Positions 24,887-36,700 of a DNA stretch of 64,000 nt are shown piece after piece. Origin of the DNA: Pelodera strongyloides (taxonomy: Eukaryota; Nematoda; Chromadorea; Rhabditida; Rhabditidae); contig JAANDG010000097.1 in the NCBI GenBank assembly GCA_036852015.1, positions 42,501 through 106,500 on the forward strand, given 5' to 3'. Positions within the stretch are counted from its first letter, which is position 1, and the number at the start of each line of letters is the position of its first letter. The notes beneath the pieces are model-generated. The model did not search any database and was not told the DNA's origin. It saw only the letters and a list, made by a program, of their open reading frames with translations. Position numbers and translations under genes: made by a program.

Positions 24887-27800
24887 TTAATAGGAACTAA
24901 ATCTAACCCTATTTTCACTTGTAAAGCTTCTTTTATACTCGTAATTTCCATCAAAATCTGCTAATTTCGCTAAATCTGCCATGGAGTAGTTGTCCGATTT
25001 TGAAGAAGAGACAATATCTTCATTTAGAAGGGACAACGTTTTCTTGAGAGAAGATTCTCTACTCTCCGCTGCGGGAAATAGCTTTGCGCTCCAGAGAGAC
25101 GTATCCCTCAGGGTGGTTTCTCTTCCCATCCACTGAAGGACTGCCTGGATAGACTTGATATCGGAAGTAAGACTGACCAACACTGAAAAGGGAAGGTGGT
25201 CACATATACATCACACCAGACAGACAAACGGACGCACACATACGCACAAACATACATACACACAAACACACGTCCTACGGTAGTCCTACGACGGCAAGTT
25301 TGCTAGGATCCGCACAATATAAAAACGAGAAGAGAAGCAATTACAACTATAAATGAACCTGTCACAAAATGGTCTCGTTCGATTTCTGTTGTGAAGATAA
25401 TTATATTCTCAGGAAGTTGCACTGCATTTTCCGATTGAACACAACTCACAATCGAACCATTTCCAATCTTTGATCCAGATGGGAAATTGGAGAATTCGCA
25501 GAAAAAGGACTGAATTGGAAATTAGAAACGTGTAGTGCATTTCTGTTTCGAGTTCTCGGCGAAAAACACGAAAACACCATTCGCATTTTTTTTGCAATGG
25601 GTGGTGACCTGACAGTCAATATAGTTCGTGCGTCACTGTAGTTCGTACGAGCAACTGCAGATATTGGTACGCGAATATACATTCGCACAGCTGTGACACT
25701 TTTTTTTTAGAAAAAAAAACATTTAGTTGCCGAAATCAGTCGCAAAATCTTACCAAGTTACTATTCTTTAGAAAATCGCTTGGAGTTCCATAGTGAAAGA
25801 ACGTCTTCGGTCCGAGCTCGATTAATTCTACGTTTTCAACTTTCTAAAACACTACATGTAAATGGTACCAAATGGAAACATATTCGCATAGATCTTAAAC
25901 GTACATTGACTTCCGCACATACGTTCTTCAGAGGCCGTGTTCGTGTTCCCCAACACACGGGGAGCCCTCCATCGGCTCACGAGCGCTCTGTATCTCTTGA
26001 GCTCTCGCACTCTCTACACAACCCTTAGGCCTTAGCGCCATGGGGAGGCCAGGGAGGGCTTCCTGCATGTTGGTGAATATGGACCTCAGTACGGTAGTAT
26101 TTGACTCACCAAAAAGAAGTCGCACAATCTGATTCTCCATTCCTTCAACTCTTTGTCGTGTGTCTAAACCATTTCATCATGTTTCTTCAATAAATAACTT
26201 TCGTGTGTTTTCTACCTCTATTATGAGTCACTGAATTTCTTTCTACCTCTTTACGATTCACCGAAATTCAACATGTTCTAACTTAAACCGGTATAAGAGC
26301 AGGTTTTGCTGGAGACGCGTTATTCTCCTGGAGCAAATAACTGCGCCTTACTCCGCAATTTTTAGTCTAATTATATCGATTTGCATACAACTGCTGGAAA
26401 TGTAGTTGTACGGCATACGTTACGGCATTGTCGCTGAATATATTTCATCATATTGATGCACACATTTTAAAGGGAATATGTAGGCCCTTTTTGAAGTTAA
26501 GCTGTATTAATAGAATGCGTGTTGCCCATTAAGGAAACAATAACAAAAGTTGTCTACAATTACCCACTTAAAAGAAAATAAATTACAAAGCTCGCCTTTT
26601 CCATAGTAAACGCTAATTCGGAACCCTTGCATAAATTTGGGTCCGATTGAATAAATTTCAGTTTAAATCGGCAAATAGCAAGATTCAAGATGCAGCGCAT
26701 TCCAATTTCGTATTTACATATTCAGTCGCCTATTTAAATTAACGTCTGGTATGGAAACGCTAGTTTCGCTTTTTTTTGCTCATTTTGAGTGCCTACATAT
26801 TTGCTTTAATGTGTCAATAAATATTTAATATTTAATATTTAAAAACTGGGCGTCACATCGTTTTAATTTCTACAAAATTCAATTACCCGTTCAATGTATT
26901 CCATACTGGGATTTGTGCCCAGTGGTCTCATATAGTCTCCGTAGCAGCAGACTAAAGCACTGGCGGGTCGGAAGGGTTTGTAGACTTTCTCCAAAAGTTG
27001 AAGACACAGTTTCCACGACAGGAAGTACATGGAATCGGTGAGTACGGTATTGTTCTGGAAGATTTTAGCATACGGTACAAAGTACAGAGTACAGACTACA
27101 GACTATAAGATACAGAGTACAGATCTAACTCATGTTCAAGACCAAAAGCAACCGAGATGCGTGTGTTGTGGACATCAAATGGCTTACCATAAAAAAGAAG
27201 CCCAACAAAGGATGAGTTACTTGGTTTAGCTCATATGTTTCGAACGCTTCTTTACCTCTGTAATAGCTCCACATCTGTTCATTTCATCGAGTGAAGGCTT
27301 TTGCAGGACACATTTTAGACTTTTCTTTCCATTTTCGGTAGTTTCCATCACAAAAACACCATGCTGTTTCGCGACTGAAATGTAGAAATTCAATTTAAAA
27401 AAAAAATGAGATAAATGCAAAGAAACTCCCACATCTTGTTTACAAGCATACATCAACTGTATGTTGTTAGCTTCTGTGTTATATTAATATATATTATTAC
27501 GTCTTCACTATACCTACACTACAGTATACGTATACTTTTACATTAGCGTAGAAATTTAGAAACATATTCTGGATGCCTTCTTTATTATGAACATTCAAGA
27601 AATTTGCATACACACGGGAACGCAGCACTCCAGAACGCGTTTCAAAAACACTTGTCATACCAAATTAAACTCCCATTTCTTGTTTGAGATTACAGTACCT
27701 TCAACTGGAGAAATGTGTGCGAATATAATCATGTCGGAGTTTTGATTGCATTTCCAAACAACTTTGTCCACATATTCGACTACATCAGAAGCACTTATAT

Positions 27801-29116
27801 GTATTCCAGGCGGAAGTTTCTCGACCAGAAATCTGCAATAAAAAGGCAGATGAGGATTTGTACCTATAAGAAATTGAGAGCTGCCTACGGTAGCTCTCAA
27901 TTTTGTTAATTGTTACATACAACTTACAATCGGGGTCGGCAGTGCTTGTTTGCATCAAATCATGTTATCAGTCTGCATAGTAGAATAAATGGCATTTTGA
28001 ACGAGATTAATTAATTAGTCAGGTTAATTAATTAGACTTTTAAGAAACTATCTCACTGGTAATTTTGCAGTTTCTCTTCCAAAATTGTTTTCCCACAAGC
28101 CATTGTAGCAAAGAGTTTCCCGTAAATTGAATGATGGGGCATACGCTGAACGTAATTATTATACAACCAGACGGCTATCGCCGCCTGAGGCGACTTTCAA
28201 AGTCTAAAATGCAGGAACATCAGTGAGCACACTTATGTTTATGTGAAACGTTTGCAACGCATCTTGAAAACCATGAAATAAAATTCGAATTTCGCTTGCT
28301 CAAGACGGGGCTCCGGCCCTCCTTTTATATCCTTTATATATTCAAATTTTCGTTGCGTTCACACGCGGCTTCAAACAAAAAAGTAAACTCTTCTCCTTTA
28401 TATAATAAGATTGGTAATTTATATACGATAAGTCCCGATTATTCCAAAAGATCCGAAATTCGGGATTTCCTTAGACAGATGAAAAAGATTGGGTGCTCGA
28501 AATTTGAGTTGGCGCACATTTGGCGGCCTTGTGTCGCATGCTTTGCCTGGGATCCTTCTTTCTATAGAAATACTTCCAAAAGAAACGCGCCATGACTTCG
28601 CGGCACACCCCTTTCCCATGATAGGTGCGCCAGAGTTTTATAGTGTAAGCGGTGCCAAATTGTTATACCTGTGATAAGCCGCCTGTGTGAAAGACTAAGA
28701 CGCGAAGTTGCTCCACGTTTGCATAAGATTCCACAAGACAGTGAATGACTTCCAGCGTAGAGATGCCCGATCCTATATGTTAAAGATTTGTCAAAGAGAT
28801 TTCAGCACATATAGTATGTGATATGTTTCATCAATTTTGTTCTAAAGCCAAACATTTCATTTGTTCATTGTATGCATCTTTTTTCAATTAGTATTCTACA
28901 CATACACTACACGATATTGAATCAGGGGCTCAATTTAGTAGACCTCAAATCGCCCAACTCCCTACCGGTTTGCCTATCCCGTGGATAATCACGAATAACA
29001 CGAATATCCTTTGTAAATACAGAAATAATAGTTTTTAATCCATCTAACTGCTTCTTCACGGCGTATTCTTGCGAATCGGAACCAGTGGTTACAACAATTA
29101 GGTCCCATAATGTCAT
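24887..29116 (-). CDS. fpgt: Fucose-1-phosphate guanylyltransferase-like protein
   Basis: Eight exons, high to low: 28966-29116, 28669-28772, 28057-28145, 27699-27832, 27256-27374, 26887-27054, 25359-25509, 24887-25182. They total 1212 nt (403 residues) with consistent phases. The family makes GDP-L-fucose from fucose-1-phosphate and GTP in the cytosolic salvage pathway; the same fold forms part of fucokinase. Visible signals are an N-terminal WDLIVVTTGSDSQEY, GSGISTLEV at about 51-59, HTGGLSQRMPHHSIYGKLF at about 79-97, VLQKPSLDEM in the middle, and IGNGSIVSC followed by LPENIIIFTT, the start of the left-handed beta-helix-like part. The C-terminus has SLWSAKLFP. It is shorter than vertebrate FPGT (about 600 residues), so regions may be missing or a short exon overlooked. 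It is head to head with the ZNF830-like gene. Confidence 0.75.
25931..26087. repeat. MITE family D-prime, copy 1
   Basis: Ends GAGGCCGTGTTCGTGTTCCC and TGTTGGTGAATATGGACCTC form an imperfect inverted repeat, with internal GGGGAGCCCTCC and GGCCAGGGAGGGC blocks. It lies in the intron before the seventh FPGT-like exon. The copy at 51876-52017 shares the AACACGCAGGGAGCCC / GGTGAATA ends. Confidence 0.7.
28167..28195 (+). repeat. REP-like double hairpin, copy 2
   Basis: CCAGACGGCTATCGCCGCC then TGAGGCG, matching copy 1 except for three bases in the loop. It sits about 22 nt upstream (on the transcribed strand) of the third FPGT-like exon, very close to its acceptor. Confidence 0.6.
28490..28640. 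other. GC-rich island in an intron
   Basis: A block rich in GGCGCAC, GCGGCAC and GTGCGCC words within the FPGT-like intron between exons 2 and 3. It is open in several frames but splice-incompatible. Same character as the islands listed in the GalNAc-transferase introns. Confidence 0.4.
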
Positions 29117-29603
29117 TAATACGTCTAAAATATTTTTATTATAAAAAATGCAGTTTACTTATACGTTTTTATAAATAATTAACCTTAAACAACAATTATA
29201 TAAATCTACCATAAAAAATTGTGAAACAAACACATGTATAATTGAAAAAAATGCATGAATTGTAATGTTCATCAAATTTTTGAAAGTAATTGGAGACTGT
29301 TTTATTATTCAAAGCCGATTATCGGTATTTTGATGTGTTGTAAAATATTTATAGAATTAATCATCAACAAATTACCGCAAAAAGGGCTTGAGAAAATGTT
29401 AAAATGTGGATAATTTGCACGTTTGTTCCGCGTGACTTCAAATGACGTTTTTATGTATATTTGTAATTTGTATTTTAGTTGTACTGTTAAAATAAAATTT
29501 TCGAATTTTTTTTGTGATCCTTCCAATTCAAAATCTTTCCTCCTTGTGAAATGTTTTGCTATTTTTTTTAATCATTCCTTTTCGCTTTTATTTGCTTACA
29601 GGA
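29117..29603. promoter_or_regulatory. Divergent intergenic region between FPGT-like and ZNF830-like
   Basis: Only 487 bp separate the two start codons, which point away from each other, so both promoters must lie here or in upstream non-coding exons. The right end (TTTGCTTACAG then GAATG) is a splice acceptor 2 nt before the ZNF830-like ATG. It means either a 5' UTR intron or a spliced-leader acceptor, as used in nematodes. No core promoter motif could be assigned. Confidence 0.4.
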
Positions 29604-32501
29604 ATGTCAGCCGCTGCGTTAAAACTAAATCCTGCTGTGGCCAAAGTTGCGAGTAATGGACAAATTACTTGTTTGATATGTTCTACACAAGTGAAGCCAA
29701 AGGCAAGTGCCTTTTATTTCCATTTCTCTTATTTTTAAAGATCTCCATAGGTTGCTTTTGCATGGTTAGAAACTGGAACATAATGAACTGTGAATATAAG
29801 ATGTGGCTGATGTCGAGTTTTTCGATGAATTATGATGCGGGTCATTAAACACACTAATATTATCATGTACAGATCTGCGATGTGACTTTCCTGAAAGAAA
29901 TGTTTCTTCTTGTTTAGGCGTGGACCGCGCACGTCAATGGCAAGAAACATCGCGATAGCGTTGCACGCGTAAAGCAACAAATTACAATTTCTGGGGCGCT
30001 TCCCGCTAATTTACAGAAGAGAGCTCCTGCTGAATCGGATGATGGACCGGCAAGCAAACGACTAAAAGGTCAGTAACTCGGACTTCGTTTTCTGTTCCAG
30101 ACTTCCAGTTATGTTTAATTGATAATACGCTTATTTACTAATAAATAAATATCAAATAACCTCAAATCATTGTCTTACTCGTTTGGTTTTTTTGCAGAAA
30201 ACGATGATGTCCCTATGGAAGCGGTACCGAATTCTACAGGGACTTTACCAGAAGACTTTTTCTCTTCAACTTCGGCCGCTCCGGCGCCTGGCAGTGTACA
30301 GACACCATGGCAGAAGGACAGGGCAAGGGAGAAGGAGGAGACAACAAAACAAAGGTTTGTATTGCTTTTACTCTTATTTTCGGTTTATTATTGGGAATTT
30401 TTTTTTTATCTTCGCTCGCTGGTTACTATTAAAAAGATATCTGCCTTTAATCTTTGCTCGTCAATTTCAAATAACGTATCTTAAAACTACCGGGGTTTGC
30501 TTCTTAGCGAGTGACCTATAATTCGGCGTGATGTGAAGGAAGAGTGTGCGGGTTATTGTTTATTATTATATATCCGATATGAGATGATCGATCTGATGCA
30601 AACTTTGAAATTACTTTTCTTTATTGCCATTTCAATTTCGTTATTCCAGCCGTCCCGATGTGATAGAAGGTGTTCCACAAGGCTTTTTCGACGACAAAAA
30701 GAAGGACGTTCGGGTAGGTGTGAATATATTATATTATATTGCTTGATTGATTGTCAGTTTACTTTTACTACATGCTATGACACTGACAGCATAATATTAC
30801 TGTTGCATAAACACTAGTCGTGTGCGCAAGCCATTAGTTCCTGTCACGTAAGCTCACCATTGTAGTAGGACGTGTAATATTACAGTCGATATAACAACGT
30901 TCTTTTTATTTCTGTAAGGGCGCGTTCGGCATTGATTTTCCGAAAGGAAACTCGGCCAAATCCTCGTTCGGGATGGACTTTTTGGAAGCGTTCCAATGCT
31001 TGGAGAAAACCAAAAATACAGTATGAATTAGCTTGCGAAAAACGTTTCCCGCGCATATTTTTCAAATTTTCCATGCTAATTCATACTGTATTTTTTGTTT
31101 TCTCCAAGCATTGGAACGTTTCCAAAAAGTCCATCCCGAACGAGGATTTGGCCGAGTTTCCTTTCGGAAAATCAATCCCGAACGCGCCCTCATGTTTCTT
31201 CGTATTCCCCTGTTACTTTACTCCGTGGGACCTGTTTTTAAATTTGTATTTTGAATAATTCATTGTATATTTGAGGTGCGTGAAGCGGTGGAGAAAAATG
31301 AACAATTGGACGCTGAATATGATAAATTGATGCGCGAAGTGAATACACAAGACAATGAGGAAATGAGAAAAATAGAACAAGAGGAGGAAAAGGTTTGACT
31401 ATTATTGATTGAAATTGATTTACTTTTTGTTCAAATATTCGTGTTATTGATATATTGTACCTGATAGTCCTATTTGGGTTTTTTCTGTGTACATATGGAA
31501 AATAAATATGGACCTCGATTCTCGACACAAAGATTTAGTGAACTTATGTTATGTTCGTTTTTGGCAGTGACAGACTGGTTATATCTGTATTCGTTTGATT
31601 GCAACTACCTTCTAATGTACGTATAATGGTTTCGCATTCGAATTTTCATGCTTAATTAATACTGTATTTGTATTAACTAACTCCAAATAATATTTTGAAG
31701 GCATTAATAAAAACATCACCTTCGCCAACTCGTCGGTTCGACCTCTACCACTGGGAAGCCGAAACCTTATCGTTAGTGTGTGTTGTTAGGGACCAAGGGA
31801 CCTTGCCGAATTATTATCTATTTAGCCTTTCCTTTAATTTCAGGAGGCTCTTGAGCGTGATCTTGACAATATCGATGAGCAAATGAGTGAATGGAAACGG
31901 GTTCTCAATATGGAAATGTTGGCCGAACAAGTTGTCAAGAAAGTCAGAGAAAGGGTGGGTATTATTAATATTACATTATATTGTTATATATCCCCAGGCT
32001 ACTGTCTTCCCCAAAGAAACGTGTGCGATCGACAGTGTTGTTGTTGGTGCTGTCGAAATTCGTTTACTGTTCCCGCGCAACTTTTTGAGGAGATTTAATT
32101 GAAAAGTTTCTCTATACCTTCTGGATCCTGGAATCTGAATGTTATGTAGGCAGTCGTAAACACCTTCCATGGAAAATACGTTCGTATGTTTGCGCTAGGA
32201 TATATAGTGCAATTGACGATAACCACTAGCGGTCCAGTTCGTATACTGACACTGGTTGACACTCGTTGACATAAACACTCGTTGAAACATCACGTTTTCA
32301 ACGTTCACTCAGAGGTCACATTAAAATATGTTTTCGTAGGCAGCCTGCCCGTTGGTGCCCTTATTTGATAACCTTTGATGTTGTTTTAATAATATTAGAA
32401 AATATCCATTTCAGGGTCCGGTAAAGAAGGAAGATGAAAGTAGCGATGACGAAGAGATAGAATTGAACTTGGGAAGTTGGAGGAGTAAGGGTTTTGTGTG
32501 A
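29604..32501 (+). CDS. znf830: ZNF830/CCDC16-like C2H2 zinc-finger protein
   Basis: Seven exons: 29604-29702, 29918-30068, 30198-30354, 30650-30713, 31276-31392, 31844-31954, 32415-32501. They give 786 nt (261 residues), all in phase. ZNF830 (CCDC16) is a nuclear protein associated with the spliceosome and needed for genome stability. The sequence shows a single matrin/U1-type finger, CLICSTQVKPK at 23-33 followed by AWTAHVNGKKHRDSV (His at 38 and 44). Then come TLPEDFFSS, GVPQGFFDDKKKDVR, an acidic and basic coiled-coil segment (AEYDKLMREVNTQDNEEM, DNIDEQMSEWKRVL) and an acidic tail (DESSDDEEIELNLG) before TGA. Intron 1 has a GC donor (AAG then gcaagt) and exon 5 uses a TTTGAG acceptor. It is shorter than the human protein (about 370). 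A foldback element sits in intron 4. Confidence 0.85.
30918..31189. repeat. Foldback element, copy 1 (arms of about 110 bp)
   Basis: The arms run from GGGCGCGTTCGG with ATTGATTTTCCGAAAGGAAA inward to CCAAAAATACAGTATGAATT, and back out through AATTCATACTGTATTTTTTG to TTTCCTTTCGGAAAATCAAT and CGAACGCGCCC. They are nearly perfect inverted repeats around a loop of about 40 nt. The element lies in intron 4 of the ZNF830-like gene. One arm recurs at the right edge of the window. Confidence 0.85.
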
Positions 32502-33789
32502 AACGAATCGGCACACGAACATATTTATTGGTCTATCTTTTGAGGCGAGTTGCGTATTTGTCTGACTTTTATGTGACTCATTGTGAAAGTTATGTCACTT
32601 GTCAATCCATTAGACTAACACTACCTCCTAAGCCTATCCTCGTCTCATAACGGTTTGAATGATTTGTAATAATAGATCTGTAAAGAAATGGAATACACTG
32701 ACATGCCAAAGTGTTTCGACTTACTGTAGTTTAGCCAGGCGTTTACCGAAAGCGGTGTACGTTTCTTTGCATATTTGTATCTTTGAGTGAAAAGTACCGT
32801 TATGCATCTTCATAAAATGTCCCGGCCTAAGGCTGAATACACCTTTATTTATGAACGGGTTTTTTTTGCTCTGCTCTGCATGTTCTAATTTTTGAGTCGA
32901 TGGTTATAGTTTCTTTGCCGATTCGGCTGTTTTATCTGTCTTCGTTAGTTTTTTCCTTCTTGGTCTCACTTAACGTGTATAAGTAGGTTAATGGAATGTT
33001 TTTATACTGTTATAAGGTATTGTTTCTATGCGATTATGTCCATGAAGGTCCATGAGATGATTTGTTTCTCTTTATGATCGTCTATCAAATTGTACATTTG
33101 GAATCGCTAATTTGGTCATTTTGGTCAATTATCTTTCGGTGATAAACACATTTGACAGGTATTTTTTTTTATTCACGCAACTGAGGAATTGACAGCTTGT
33201 TTTGAAATCTTTAAAATCATGCCGGAATAACCTTATTTATTAATGACTGTTGCATGTTACGCTTGCAAAACAAGTACTATTGTACTCATCCATTTAATAT
33301 TGTATATGAAGCATGCGCGGTCACAAAAACACAAAAATATATGCACCATCTTTCTGCAGTTAGTGAAACATGTCTCTTTTCAACGGCTGTTTTCTTGTAT
33401 ATTATAGGAATGGTCGAACAGTTAGTTATAAAAAAAACTGAGATGTTTACTGTAACCTTAATATTTTAGTGATTCACGGCATAACTATTCTAACAATAAG
33501 AAGGTACCAAATGCTGTAAGGGGACCCCAGGAGTAATAATAATAATAATAATTATCACTGTGAAAACAGCGCACATGCAATAACATAATCAATTTACAAT
33601 TATCAAAAGATACAAAACAGTACATCGCATGGAAGGGAAAGAATATCAATAAACTTGTAATTGTTACAGTACGCCGCAACAAGAATGCAAGAAATTCACA
33701 AATAAAATAGCTGATGACAAAATACCAATCAGCAAGAAGGACCAAGTGAGACTGCCCGGCAAATTCTAACTTGGGGTTGCGAACTATTT
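32502..33789. other. Convergent 3' intergenic region
   Basis: Lies between the stop codons of the ZNF830-like gene (+) and the TPR gene (-). It is T-rich, with an ATT trinucleotide run at about 33537-33552. The frame at 33254-33469 has no exon support. Presumably it holds the two 3' UTRs. Confidence 0.5.
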
Positions 33790-36700
33790 TCACTCATAAT
33801 CAGGCTCTTCTACAGCAATAAATGTGGCCGATCCTCTGAGTGATCGTGCAGACCTTCTGAGACTGGCTGGAAAGTCCTTCAAACTCTCTTCTCCATCGGA
33901 GAAACATCTTCTGGATTCTGACACATCTTCTGGAGATGCCATCACACGACGACCACGACGACGTCGCGGGGTCTGTAAATGGAAAGTAGGGGGAATTTTT
34001 TGAGAGTTGATATGTATAGTTGAGATAATATAGAAAAGTAATGACTTGTGGGTTTGTACTTCGTACCCAAACAATTTGCCTTATATGAGTATGAAGTCTT
34101 GTAAACAAGAGAAAGTACTATACTTGAGTACGGTAATGGAAAATAAAGTCAGTGAATGGTCTATACTACTGTAGCCGAGCATTGTCTGTATTGTCGTTCA
34201 TGTTTTTACCGTAATTGTCGTCTGCTCGTCTAAAAATTTCAAATCTGCACCTTTCTAGGCGAAACAAATAGTTCGCACTTCTCTTCAGTCACGTCCTCGT
34301 ATAGGTGGTCTGAAATTTAAAGAGTTGATTTTTGCTATGTAATCTAACACGGCATCAAGTCAGCTAACTCCTCCCGAGCATTTTCCGAGAAACTAGTTCT
34401 TTTGAGGATTTTCCGCCTATTTCCCGAGTATTCTCCGTCAACTTTCTCGGGTAGAGCTCGGAAACAAAGATAATAGAAAGATTAAGGAAGCGGGATGAAA
34501 TACTAAGCAACGAGTGGATATGTAATGAAATTCTGTGGTATGTGATTTTGAAACGTGCGATGAAGTCTCTCTATGTACAAATGTCTGTGTCTGCTCTCTA
34601 TGTCTGCGCGCTATTTCAGGGCATTTCCGGCACAGACGGAACACAAATTACCCAAGTATGATAATGCGAAGGTGCTTGCCTAGCATATCATTTTAAATCT
34701 CACCTTGATACAGTAGTCTGTACAACTGATGGAATCTATCGTCATGTAATACTGTATGTGATGGAAGGTTTTGTTTTTGAATACAATCTTCAATAGCGTC
34801 GTCGGATAAGACGGTTTCTATTTCGTTGATATCTTCCGTGGATTTTAGAGAGAAAAATGAGGATAGGTCGTTCCAATTAGTGGAGTTTAATTCTGAAAAC
34901 AAGGACTCATAACGGGTATTTGTTTAGAATAGGCCTCTTCCCATCTCTACCGGGGAAACTGTTTGTGTGCCGCACTAACAATTCCAGCGGCCCAAGGTTA
35001 GCAAAACCTTGGCACCAGAATGGCACCTAGAGCCTGAGTTAGTGGAGAGAGGCGAGCGCTGCATTTCATTGGCACCCATCATTTTTACGCCGCACACGCG
35101 TTCTAAAAGTGCCGCACTGGAGCGAGGCGCTGTTGGACAGAACATAATAATTAAAAACACAAACCCTCCATAATATTTCCAATCCTTTTGATCCTTTCAC
35201 ATGTTTCCGTAGACCATTCTGAATTCTTTTCGCTGATTGCACGCGCAAAAACGGCGAACGAAGAAGGACCTCCGGCGAGGATCTGGCGAATTCTAGTGAG
35301 CGAATTCGCCGCGGGAGAGGAGAACATCTCAGTTAGCAGGTTTAGATCTCCCCACATACGAGTGGTGAGTTGCAATGCTTCAGGTAGTTGCGACTGGGAA
35401 AGCTAAAATGTAAGGAGATGAACTTGAATATTTGGTATCCAAGTTGCGCTTTTTGTAATTGACTACGTTATAAAAGTGGGATTTTTTTAAACCGCTGTAA
35501 AAAAAGTCATTGCGCAAAGAAATCTTTTTGCCAAAATTATGGCTCTACTCACAATCAGCTGGTCCGTAGCTTTATTTTCTTGGGATTTCTCCAAAACTTT
35601 CCGTCAAAAACTGATACCATTTACATCGAATTTCCACGCTTCTAACTCACCATGTCGACAATTTTCTCCACATTTCCACGTTGAACTTCAGCAATACATC
35701 TAGCACCTTTTGCATAGAGAACCACAATTACGTCAAAGGTGACATCTCCCGTCAGAAGGCACAGCCTTGGCGCAGTGGTTAGATACGCCAACGCCGAGGA
35801 TGGGAACCCGGGTTCGATATTCCAGATGAGCAGCTGGGCATGGGTGATTTTATTCAAAGCCACGTAGTCGAATGAAGAAAGAGTTACGCTTTCAAAACTG
35901 GGAAAGGGCCCGACTCTGAAAAGAGAATGTTATCAGTGCCAGAGATGAGATCTTACTTAGTTCATAGTTCTATATGCTGCGTGGCGCCGCATGTCATCAA
36001 CAATCAACAGAACACAGAGTGCCGCAGGCGCGCAACTACGCCGCAGGGGCGCGCAACGGCAGCTCGCACCCTGGGCCCTAGTGGATTTGCCGCCCCCGGC
36101 CCGCTCTTTCGCGGTGATATAGCGTATATTCTCTCTTTCATTTACGTATCATGCGGGCAAATTATACGGAAAAAAGTACCCAATAGCTAAGCTCGCGATT
36201 TGTCTATCCGATGATTTTCCTGAATCCCTTGATTGGTTCATCAAAGGACGAATTGTTGTATAATTCAATTGACTTGGCACATCGCCAAAAGCGATTGTCA
36301 CTTGTGAACTGCTTCTGAATTAGAAAACTTACAGAAAAGAGTTACTGGAAATGCCGACAGTACATCAGGTACAAAGCATATGATAGGCATTATTCCAGAA
36401 TTATTCTAGTAAATATATGGATGTTAAAAATGTGGAAATCATAAGTTACATATTGCACGCCAGAATCATCTGTGTTTATAGTCATCTGGAACTCGTCGCC
36501 TGCAGCTCATGGCCTCTGCGGAACATGTCATAAGCAAACACTACTGTATTTTCGCCCTTGAGTAAAAGGTGCGTAAAAGACTTATTTTCATTATATTTAT
36601 AGAATTACTCCACTACGGATTTTCACAACTAACATGACATTGTTGTTTGAGACAACAAGTTTGAATGAACTTTTAAAATAAATTACTACCTGTAAGATGG

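Noticed and set aside
35642..35863. Minus-strand open frame of 73 codons running through the tRNA-like SINE, apparently an exonised SINE.
   Set aside because: The frame does not match the phase of the upstream exon, which reads a stop there. A donor at 35863 and an acceptor at about 35746 put the SINE in an intron with correct phases.
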